Part shown: in pieces, positions 34,389 to 41,303 of the stretch
Position numbering within the stretch: the first letter of the stretch is position 1
Layout: each line of letters begins with the position of its first letter
Origin: CAKRPJ01 sp934376955
GTDB taxonomy: Bacteria; Bacillota; Clostridia; Lachnospirales; Lachnospiraceae
Length of the DNA stretch: 64,000 bases
Assembly: GCA_934376955.1 (NCBI GenBank)
Contig: CAKRPJ010000004.1
Location: forward strand, 49,546 to 113,545
Reading direction: 5' to 3'
Notes under the pieces: generated by a model
What the model saw: only the letters and a program-made list of their open reading frames with translations
Told to the model about the DNA's origin: nothing
Databases searched by the model: none
Program-made: the position numbers and the translations under genes

Positions 34389-34436
34389 TATCGGGCAGTT
34401 ATGATTTGATGAGAATACGAAAAGGATGGTTTTGAC

Positions 34437-34952
34437 ATGGCAACTTTACTTGAGAACTGGAGAACCCTCGCTTACGGCGATGGCCTCGATGATAAAAAGA
34501 AAGAAGAACTCTGGAACGGATACTTTACGATCGAGAAGGGGATCTACGAGAAGCTCCTCTCCAACCCGACAGAGGTAGTGGAAGGAACAGTAAAAGAACT
34601 GGCTGAGAAGTATGAGACAGAGGTTCTTATCATGACCGGTTTCCTGGATGGCATCAACGAGAGCTTAAAGGGATACGAGAACCCGATCGATACAATGGAC
34701 GAGGATACGGTTGTTAAGATCGAGATCGATCCGGAAAAGCTTTACTACAACATGGTTGAAGCAAAGGCAAGCTGGCTCTATGGCCTTCCTCAGTGGAATG
34801 AAATCCTGACAGAGGAAAAGAGAAACGAGCTTTATAAGAAGCAGAAGGCTTCCGGCACCGTGCGCCGCGAGGGCCATAAGATCTATCCAAACGATCCGTG
34901 TCCATGCGGAAGCGGCAAGAAGTACAAAAAGTGCTGCGGACGTAATTCGTAA
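34437..34952 (+). CDS. SEC-C metal-binding motif protein
   Basis: 171 aa. The C-terminus has the SEC-C zinc motif (NDPCPCGSGKKYKKCCG), best known from the SecA tail; the rest is an acidic helical domain (residues 1-140) that I do not recognise. No membrane segment. It has its own promoter and a terminator, so it is monocistronic. SEC-C proteins may bind ribosomes or SecB-type partners, but no function can be assigned here. The MITE copy 2 lies directly after its terminator. Confidence 0.8.
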   Translation: MATLLENWRTLAYGDGLDDKKKEELWNGYFTIEKGIYEKLLSNPTEVVEGTVKELAEKYETEVLIMTGFLDGINESLKGYENPIDTMDEDTVVKIEIDPEKLYYNMVEAKASWLYGLPQWNEILTEEKRNELYKKQKASGTVRREGHKIYPNDPCPCGSGKKYKKCCGRNS

Positions 34953-34965
34953 TATCCGGCGGACA

Positions 34966-34998
34966 GGCCATTACCCTCAAAAGGGTAGTGGCTTTTTC
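34966..34998 (+). terminator. Rho-independent terminator of the SEC-C gene
   Basis: GCCATTACCC (34967-34976), loop TCAAAA, GGGTAGTGGC (34983-34992), one G-T pair, then T5. The MITE target duplication begins 4 bp later. Confidence 0.9.
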
Positions 34999-35008
34999 CT
35001 TATTTTAT

Positions 35009-35201
35009 GATGCCAGGGTCAAAAGGTCTAAAACCACATGAGCTTGCTCATAGGTGGGTGAAAGACCTTGGTACCCGCCCAATATGAGCATAAAAGTGGG
35101 ATGACGATCCCACGATATGCGAATATTGGATAGGATTGTGGGAGTGCGTAGCACGGAACAATCCGCAGGCATCAAAATCGGGGGCTTTTGACCCCGATAT
35201 C
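35009..35201. mobile_element. MITE-like element, copy 2, with 7 bp target duplication
   Basis: 193 bp, inverted relative to copy 1 and about 98% identical (three substitutions, one single-base indel by eye). Flanked by perfect direct repeats ATTTTAT (35002-35008 and 35202-35208). Ends GATGCCAGGGTC and GACCCCGATATC. It ends 28 bp before the methyltransferase start, in the same orientation relative to the downstream gene as copy 1 has to lysR. Four stem-loops are predicted, including GTGGGAT-GACG-ATCCCAC nested inside GCATA/TATGC and CCAATAT/ATATTGG. Confidence 0.88.
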
Positions 35202-35229
35202 ATTTTATGTAAAAAAACAGGAGGAAGAT

Positions 35230-35988
35230 ATGGACGCATATACAGGCTTTGCAGCCGTCTATGATACATTCATGGACAATGTTCCGTATGAGGAATGGTG
35301 TGGATATCTGGCCGGACTTCTTACCGAGAATGGTGTTAAAGAGGGACTTGTCCTCGATCTTGGCTGTGGCACCGGCAGTCTCACGGAGCGTCTGGCCGAC
35401 CGGGGATATGACATGATCGGAATCGATTATTCGGAAGAAATGCTGGAGCTTGCAATGGAAAAAAAGAGACGGTCGGGGAAGGATATCCTCTACCTCTGCC
35501 AGGACATGCGGGAATTTGAGCTTTACGGCACCGTGCGGGCGGTGGTTTCCATCTGCGACTGTATGAACTACATCACAGAGCCGGAGGATCTTATACAGGT
35601 TTTCCGTCTTGTGAATAATTATCTTGATCCGCATGGCATCTTCATCTTTGATTTAAATACGGAATATAAATACAGCGAGCTTATGGGAGACAACACGATC
35701 GCGGAGGACAGAGAGGATTCCAGCTTTATCTGGGATAATCAGTATGATCCAGAGGAACGTGTCAATATTTATGATCTCTCCATATTTGTAAAAGAAGAAA
35801 AGGATCTTTACAGAAAATACCATGAGACGCATTATCAGAGAGCCTATTCCTTACAAGAGGTAAAGGACGCTCTTAAGGAAGCCGGACTGGAATTTGTCGC
35901 AGCTTACGATGCGTTTACAAAAAATGAACCGAAAACAGACAGCGAGCGAATCTATGTGATCGCCAGAGAATGCAAGAAGGCAGGTTGA
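35230..35988 (+). CDS. Class I SAM-dependent methyltransferase
   Basis: 252 aa from ATG 35230, with AGGAGG upstream; the frame upstream runs into the MITE. Motif I VLDLGCGTGSLTERLA (residues ~39-54), then GIDYSEEMLELA and the CDCMNYI region match the small-molecule methyltransferase fold (Methyltransf_25). Substrate unknown. It is followed 6 bp later by hslO, so the two form an operon. With a terminator and the MITE immediately upstream, its promoter must lie in the element or transcription must read through. Confidence 0.87.
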   Translation: MDAYTGFAAVYDTFMDNVPYEEWCGYLAGLLTENGVKEGLVLDLGCGTGSLTERLADRGYDMIGIDYSEEMLELAMEKKRRSGKDILYLCQDMREFELYGTVRAVVSICDCMNYITEPEDLIQVFRLVNNYLDPHGIFIFDLNTEYKYSELMGDNTIAEDREDSSFIWDNQYDPEERVNIYDLSIFVKEEKDLYRKYHETHYQRAYSLQEVKDALKEAGLEFVAAYDAFTKNEPKTDSERIYVIARECKKAG

Positions 35989-35994
35989 GAAAAA

Positions 35995-36879
35995 ATGTCA
36001 GATTATATTATCCGTGCAACGGCTGCTAATGGGCAGATCCGCGCCTTTGCGGCGACAACAAAAGATACAGTAGAAACAGCAAAAAATGCACATAATACAA
36101 GCCCGGTGGCTACAGCTGCTCTTGGCCGGCTTTTGACCGCAGGTGCTATGATGGGCGTTATGATGAAGGGAGATAAGGATCTTCTTACCCTCAGAATGGA
36201 AGGAGACGGCCCGATCGGAGGTCTTTTAGTCTCTGCAGATTCCAAAGGCCATGTGAAGGGATATGCCTTTAACCCGGAGGTTATGCTCCCGCCGAATGCA
36301 AAGGGAAAGCTGGATGTGGGAGGCGCCCTGGGTATCGGAGTATTAAGCGTGATCCGGGATATCGGTCTGAAGGAGCCGTATGTCGGACAGACGATCTTAG
36401 TTTCCGGAGAAATTGCGGAAGACCTTACCTATTATTATGCGACCTCAGAGCAGATCCCCTCCTCCGTGGCACTGGGCGTTTTGATGAATAAGGATAATAC
36501 GGTACGTCAGGCCGGAGGCTTTATTATCCAGCTGCTTCCGGGCGCTTCTGATGAGATGATCGATAAGCTGGAGGCGCGGCTTGACGAATTTGCATCCATC
36601 ACCTCCCTCTTGGATGAAGGAAAGACACCGGAGGAGATCCTTAATGAGCTTCTTGGAGAGTTCGGATTGGAGATCCTTGATAAAATGCCCACCGGCTTTG
36701 TGTGCGACTGCGAAAAGAGCCGTGTGGCAAAGGCGATCATCAGTCTTGGAAAGAAGGAGATCGCGGAGATGATAGAGGAAGGAAAGCCCATTGAGGTCAG
36801 CTGTCATTTCTGCAATAAGCTCTATACATTTACGGTGGAGGAGTTAAAGGAAATGCTGGAGGCTGCCGTAAGGCCTTAG
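35995..36879 (+). CDS. hslO: Hsp33 redox-regulated chaperone
   Basis: 294 aa, standard length. Four zinc-binding cysteines are in place, C237-x-C239 (VCDCEKSR) and C270-x2-C273 (SCHFCNKLYTF). Oxidation of these releases zinc and activates holdase activity that protects unfolding proteins during oxidative stress. The N-terminal core (ATAALGRLLTAGAMMG; LRMEGDGPIGGLLV) is typical. It is translated just after the methyltransferase gene, sharing its transcript. Cytoplasmic. Confidence 0.95.
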   Translation: MSDYIIRATAANGQIRAFAATTKDTVETAKNAHNTSPVATAALGRLLTAGAMMGVMMKGDKDLLTLRMEGDGPIGGLLVSADSKGHVKGYAFNPEVMLPPNAKGKLDVGGALGIGVLSVIRDIGLKEPYVGQTILVSGEIAEDLTYYYATSEQIPSSVALGVLMNKDNTVRQAGGFIIQLLPGASDEMIDKLEARLDEFASITSLLDEGKTPEEILNELLGEFGLEILDKMPTGFVCDCEKSRVAKAIISLGKKEIAEMIEEGKPIEVSCHFCNKLYTFTVEELKEMLEAAVRP

Positions 36880-36909
36880 ATGGGAATTCCTCGGAATTTC
36901 CTGTTACAT

Positions 36910-36948
36910 CACAAATGGGCTGTTGCATATCGCAATAGCCCATTTGTG
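36910..36948. repeat. Long inverted repeat between hslO and cspA
   Basis: CACAAATGGGCTGTTGC (36910-36926) pairs with GCAATAGCCCATTTGTG (36932-36948), 17 bp with one G-U, loop ATATC. No T-run follows on either strand, so it is not a standard terminator. Confidence 0.6.
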
Positions 36949-37055
36949 TAATCACATCATGCACACTTTTACCTTATTTAAAGAAGCCTTGCATTTGCCC
37001 GGCTTGAATTCTAATGATGCCGCTTATTAGAAAAGGCACAGTGGGATTTCAGTAA

Positions 37056-37253
37056 TTAGCATTTGGTTACGTTTACAGCCTGAGAACCCTTGGCGCCCTC
37101 GATTACGTCGAACTCAACCTTTGCGCCTTCGTCAAGAGTCTTAAAACCATCCATATTGAGTCCGGAGTAGTGGACAAATATGTCATGGCCTGCTTCGTCA
37201 CAAATAAAACCGTAACCTTTTTGGTTGTTAAACCACTTAACTGTACCCTTCAT
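37056..37253 (-). CDS. Cold shock protein, CspA family
   Basis: 65 aa. Both RNA-binding motifs are present: RNP1 (KGYGFI) and RNP2 (DIFVHY), with the start MKGTVKWFNNQ. It is a small OB-fold single-stranded nucleic acid chaperone. The ATG at 37253 has GGAGG seven bases upstream; a longer frame is not supported. It has a consensus promoter and a short leader of about 40 nt, much shorter than the thermosensing leader of E. coli cspA, so it may be a constitutive member. Confidence 0.95.
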   Translation of the reverse strand: MKGTVKWFNNQKGYGFICDEAGHDIFVHYSGLNMDGFKTLDEGAKVEFDVIEGAKGSQAVNVTKC

Positions 37254-37298
37254 AGCGATACCTCCGAATTGATCGTTGCAGGCTTGCCTGCTACGTTC

Positions 37299-37327
37299 AC
37301 AATAGCACATCTTTTCAGGGATGTCAA
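37299..37327 (-). promoter_or_regulatory. Sigma-A promoter of the cold shock gene
   Basis: On the minus strand TTGACA (complement 37322-37327), 17 bp spacer, TATTGT (complement 37299-37304). Confidence 0.75.
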
Positions 37328-37395
37328 ACAATTTACCGAACAAATGCTTTGGTTTTTTGACAAATTAAAGAGAAAAAGGCAGGTAATCTATTATA

Positions 37396-37977
37396 ATGAA
37401 AGAAAAAATAACGAGTGCTCCGAATAGAAACAGGATCGGCAACGCATGGCATCATTTTCTGACGATCACACATCATAAGCTCCTTGTCATGGAAGGGTGC
37501 TTTCGTGTCGGTCTTTACCGGCAGGGACTGCTTCATGATCTCTCGAAATATACATGGTCAGAGTTTAAAACGGGGGTAAATTATTATCAGGGAACAAGAA
37601 GTCCGAATGCGGCAGAGAAGGAGGAAAAGGGGTATTCTCCGGCGTGGCTTCACCATAAGGGCAGAAACCGGCATCATTTCGAGTATTGGACCGACGTATC
37701 CTCAAGGGAGAATAACTGGAGGATCGTCGGAGTGAAGATGCCGGTCAACTATCTGGTGGAGATGGTCATGGATCGGATTGCTGCATCCAAGGTCTATCAG
37801 GGAAAAAAGTACACAGATGGTTCTGCGTATGAGTATTTTTCAAGGAACCGCCGCTTCCTTACCATGCACCCGGAAACAAAACGCGAGTTAAATAAGATCC
37901 TTTATATGTTGAAGTGCCGCGGCGAGAAAACTGCCTTTGCCTATATGAGATATCTCCTGAAGAAGGGAGATTATTGA
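37396..37977 (+). CDS. DUF5662 family protein
   Basis: 193 aa, no signal peptide. Histidine-rich segments HHFLTITHHK, LLHDLSKYTWSEF and HHKGRNRHHFEYW suggest a metal-dependent HD-like hydrolase fold, and together mark the DUF5662 family. Function unknown. The start codon overlaps a TATAAT-like string (37392-37397), so either transcription starts further upstream or the true start differs; AAGGCAGG 13-20 bases upstream is a weak ribosome binding site. Convergent with the exonuclease-like gene, with only 12 bp between stops. Confidence 0.75.
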   Translation: MKEKITSAPNRNRIGNAWHHFLTITHHKLLVMEGCFRVGLYRQGLLHDLSKYTWSEFKTGVNYYQGTRSPNAAEKEEKGYSPAWLHHKGRNRHHFEYWTDVSSRENNWRIVGVKMPVNYLVEMVMDRIAASKVYQGKKYTDGSAYEYFSRNRRFLTMHPETKRELNKILYMLKCRGEKTAFAYMRYLLKKGDY

Positions 37978-37989
37978 TACTGTGGGCAG

Positions 37990-39069
37990 TTAAAACAGCT
38001 GTGACCAGATCATCTCAATGTATTTATTAAGGGCGTCGGGATCGTAAAACGCTTCCTCGTGAAATTCAAAAAAGCTGTTTTTATCCTTACAGGAATTTTT
38101 AAATTCCGGAGTCCAGACGGTGCCCGGCTGTGGGAGGAATGTGCCGCTCTTTTTTGTATAGCAGGTCTCCTTTGTGGCCTTGATCCTTGCATCCTTATCT
38201 ACATACTCACCGACACTTTTATGAATGGCAGTATCTTCATATATCAGATAGTAATAGTCCCGATAATTGGGATAATAATACTTAAGGGTCCCTTCATAGA
38301 TCTTTATCGAAAGCTCCATCGATGAACCGGCTGCCATGAAGGCATAGGAGGGAACATAAGCCTTGATGGGAACCGGCAGCTTTGTGAGGGGATCTCCGTC
38401 AAGGGAAAGAATCAGTCTGGGAGTATCGCTGCAAGCCTTGCGAAGCTTCGACAGCGTGAATTTCTGCCGGAAAAAATCGGGATAGAAAAGTATCGGAAGA
38501 AGTCCGGGCATTCCCTTAAGATCGTCCTCGTTATGTAAAAGAAGGAGCCCCATAAGCCGGTCATCCCGGGAGCCCAGATAGTCTTCGTAAACGGCGATCA
38601 GCTGACCGCCGTTATATTTGTCCTCACGTTCGATCTTAAGGAATGCTTCGATCGTTTTCTGCTTCATGTTGTCTAATCCAAGTCTGCCCTTGTAGGGACG
38701 GATCTGCTTTAAAATATCAAAGCTTTCAATATGGTCAAAGTTATACTGAAGCTTCAGAGCCCGGCAGCGTTTTAAAAGAAATGGGATATCAAAGGTATCT
38801 CCGTTAAAGTGGACGAGCACCCGAAAGGAGGACATGAGACGAAAAAAGCTTTCAATGATCTCTGTCTCTGCCTTTACGGTATCGGCAAACCACTGGATAT
38901 AATGGGCGCAATTCTCCTTAAAGTAAACAGCCCCGATAAGATAGACACGGTTTAGATCACCGGAAAAGCCGGTGGTCTCAATGTCAAAAAACAGGAGCTG
39001 TTCCCTTTTTCCGATACGCTCTAAGGGATAATTTTCAGTGAATGGAAAGTCATTTTCAAAAATTAGCAT
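37990..39069 (-). CDS. YprB-like RNase H-fold exonuclease domain protein
   Basis: 359 aa. DEDD exonuclease motifs are visible in the first half: FFDIETTGF (motif I), HFNGDTFDIPFL (motif II) and HNEDDLKGM near residue 180 (motif III). This is the RNase_H_2/YprB group, related to 3'-5' exonucleases of DNA polymerase. The C-terminal half (~180-359) is Tyr/Lys-rich with no recognised domain. It is monocistronic and divergent from ruvA. A nucleic acid exonuclease role is inferred from the fold; substrate not known. Confidence 0.85.
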   Translation of the reverse strand: MLIFENDFPFTENYPLERIGKREQLLFFDIETTGFSGDLNRVYLIGAVYFKENCAHYIQWFADTVKAETEIIESFFRLMSSFRVLVHFNGDTFDIPFLLKRCRALKLQYNFDHIESFDILKQIRPYKGRLGLDNMKQKTIEAFLKIEREDKYNGGQLIAVYEDYLGSRDDRLMGLLLLHNEDDLKGMPGLLPILFYPDFFRQKFTLSKLRKACSDTPRLILSLDGDPLTKLPVPIKAYVPSYAFMAAGSSMELSIKIYEGTLKYYYPNYRDYYYLIYEDTAIHKSVGEYVDKDARIKATKETCYTKKSGTFLPQPGTVWTPEFKNSCKDKNSFFEFHEEAFYDPDALNKYIEMIWSQLF

Positions 39070-39187
39070 CAGCTATGGATTCTCCCTGTGTGAAACTCGG
39101 CATTTACTGCCTGATCCATACAGTATACGTTGTTTTTATCAGCAAGTCAAAACCAGAAAATTTGTTCGATTGTATATCCGGATAGAC

Positions 39188-39216
39188 TTGCAATGATTTT
39201 GCGACTATGATATGAT
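39188..39216 (+). promoter_or_regulatory. Sigma-A promoter of the ruvA operon
   Basis: TTGCAA (39188-39193), 17 bp spacer, TATGAT (39211-39216). Confidence 0.65.
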
Positions 39217-39238
39217 TCAAATGACGGAGGATAAATAA

Positions 39239-39856
39239 GTGATTTCATATATTAAAGGACTTCTGGCCGAGAAGACAGAGGATTCTGTGGTGGTTGAGAC
39301 ACAGGGAATCGGATATCAGATCTTTGTTCCGGTCTCAGCACTTTCAAAGCTGCCAGCGGCCGGTGAAACGGTAAAGATATATACATTTTTAAATGTCCGT
39401 GAGGATGCACTGAATCTTTATGGATTTCTTTCCAGACAGGATCTTAATATGTTCCGGCAGCTGATCGGCGTGACCGGAGTAGGCCCCAAAAGTGCTCTCG
39501 GGATCCTGTCGGTATTGGAGCCGGATGCATTGAGGATTGCCGTATTGTCATCCGATGCAAAGGCGATCGCAAGGGCGCCGGGGATCGGTGTTAAAACAGC
39601 CCAGAGGATCATTCTGGATCTTAAAGACAAGGTAAAGGCGGAGGATATCCTGTCGCCCTTCGGAGATAGCCTTAAAGCTGTCCCGGCGGATTCTGGAGCT
39701 TCCAGTGGGCCGGAAAAGGAGGCCGTGGAAGCACTGGTTGCATTGGGCTATTCCTCCGGAGAGGCCGCCGGAGCCGTCAAAAAGGCTTCTGTTACAGAAG
39801 ACATGACGGTGGAGGAGGTGCTGAAAAAGGCACTTCGGCATCTGTCGTTTCTGTAG
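39239..39856 (+). CDS. ruvA: Holliday junction DNA helicase subunit RuvA
   Basis: 205 aa, GTG start with GGAGGATAAATAA upstream. N-terminal OB domain (MISYIKGLLAEKTEDSVVVE), central helix-hairpin-helix motifs (LIGVTGVGPKSALGIL and APGIGVKTAQRIILDLKDK) and the C-terminal RuvB-binding three-helix domain are all present. RuvA tetramers bind four-way junctions and load RuvB. First gene of the ruvA-ruvB-zapA-U32 cluster. Confidence 0.97.
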   Translation: MISYIKGLLAEKTEDSVVVETQGIGYQIFVPVSALSKLPAAGETVKIYTFLNVREDALNLYGFLSRQDLNMFRQLIGVTGVGPKSALGILSVLEPDALRIAVLSSDAKAIARAPGIGVKTAQRIILDLKDKVKAEDILSPFGDSLKAVPADSGASSGPEKEAVEALVALGYSSGEAAGAVKKASVTEDMTVEEVLKKALRHLSFL

Positions 39857-39914
39857 AGTGGCTGACAGGCCGATGGCAGGATAACATAATGAACATAATG
39901 ACAGGCGGAGTTAT

Positions 39915-40916
39915 ATGAGTCGTAAAATCATTACAACGGAAGAAACTGCAGAAGACAAAGGGATCGATAAGACCCTTCGCCCCCAGTTTCTTAAAGATTA
40001 TATCGGACAGGAAAAAATAAAGTCCACATTAAAAATCTATATCGATGCGGCAAAAAGCCGGGGAGAGGCACTGGATCATGTCCTGTTTTATGGCCCGCCG
40101 GGTCTGGGAAAAACGACCCTTTGCGGGATCATCGCCAATGAGATGGGCGTAAACCTAAAGGTCACATCGGGGCCGGCCATCGAAAAGCCCGGGGAGATGG
40201 CTGCGATTTTGAACAATCTTCAGGAGGGTGATGTGCTGTTTGTGGATGAGATCCACAGACTGAACCGTCAGGTGGAGGAGGTGCTCTATCCGGCAATGGA
40301 GGACTTTGCCATCGATATCATGCTCGGAAAGGATTCATCTGCCAGATCGATCCGGCTGGATCTGCCGAAGTTTACGCTGGTGGGTGCAACTACGAGAGCC
40401 GGACTTTTAACGGCTCCTTTAAGAGATCGGTTCGGTGTCGTCCAGAGACTGGAATTTTATACGCCGAAGGAGCTGTGTGTGATCGTAAAGCGGTCGGCGG
40501 ATGTGCTTGGCGTGGAGATCGATGATGAAGGAGCCTGGGAGATCGCAAGAAGATCCAGGGGAACCCCAAGACTGGCAAACCGCCTGTTAAAACGGGTGCG
40601 CGATTTTGCACAGGTCAAATATAATGGTGTGATAACAAGAAGTGTGGCAGATTTTGCCCTCGATATCCTGGACGTGGACAAGCTGGGACTGGACAACAAC
40701 GACCGGACCATTCTTCTCACAATGATACAAAAATTCGGAGGAGGTCCGGTGGGGCTGGAAACGCTGGCCGCATCGATCGGAGAGGATGCAGGCACACTGG
40801 AGGACGTTTACGAACCGTATCTTCTTATGAACGGGCTGATCAACCGAACGCCGAGAGGCCGCGTGGCGACAGAGAACGCTTACCGGCATCTGGACATGGA
40901 AATGGAAAAACAGTAA
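39915..40916 (+). CDS. ruvB: Holliday junction branch migration ATPase RuvB
   Basis: 333 aa, full length. Walker A GPPGLGKTT, Walker B FVDEIHRL, sensor 1 GATTRAG and arginine finger region LRDRFG are visible, followed by the winged helix domain (RTPRGRVATENAY). Hexameric motor that drives branch migration with RuvA. Start supported by GGCGGAG upstream. No RuvC gene is nearby, as is usual in Firmicutes, where RecU resolves junctions. Confidence 0.98.
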   Translation: MSRKIITTEETAEDKGIDKTLRPQFLKDYIGQEKIKSTLKIYIDAAKSRGEALDHVLFYGPPGLGKTTLCGIIANEMGVNLKVTSGPAIEKPGEMAAILNNLQEGDVLFVDEIHRLNRQVEEVLYPAMEDFAIDIMLGKDSSARSIRLDLPKFTLVGATTRAGLLTAPLRDRFGVVQRLEFYTPKELCVIVKRSADVLGVEIDDEGAWEIARRSRGTPRLANRLLKRVRDFAQVKYNGVITRSVADFALDILDVDKLGLDNNDRTILLTMIQKFGGGPVGLETLAASIGEDAGTLEDVYEPYLLMNGLINRTPRGRVATENAYRHLDMEMEKQ

Positions 40917-40952
40917 TAATTACGAAACAGAGAAAATGGGAGCTTGACAGGA

Positions 40953-41285
40953 ATGGAAAAGAAAAACTATGCACAGGTACTGATCGACGGAAATGTCTAT
41001 ACACTCGGAGGCTCAGAGGAACAGGAATATTTGCAAAAGGTGGCTGCCTATATCAACGATAAAATCGGGATCCTCAAGGCACAGCCCGGATTCACAAGAC
41101 AGAATAAGGATTATCAGGAGGTAATGATCTACCTGAATCTGGCAGATGACTATTTTAAGGCCCTGCAGGAGGCAAAAATGTTTAAGGCACAGAAGGAAGA
41201 ACTGGAGAAAGAAATCTATAGCCTTAAGCATGAGCTGATCGGAGTTCAGATGAAGCTGGACGCCCGGCTGGAAAAGGATAAATAG
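40953..41285 (+). CDS. zapA: Cell division protein ZapA-like
   Basis: 110 aa, ATG 40953. N-terminal ZapA globular domain (VLIDGNVYTLGGSEEQEYLQKVAAYINDKI), then a C-terminal coiled coil (KALQEAKMFKAQKEELEKEI...). ZapA crosslinks FtsZ filaments at the division ring. It sits between ruvB and the U32 gene, an arrangement I recognise from other Clostridia. 18 bp separate it from the next gene. Confidence 0.9.
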   Translation: MEKKNYAQVLIDGNVYTLGGSEEQEYLQKVAAYINDKIGILKAQPGFTRQNKDYQEVMIYLNLADDYFKALQEAKMFKAQKEELEKEIYSLKHELIGVQMKLDARLEKDK

Positions 41286-41303
41286 CTGGTAAAGGAAACA
41301 AAA

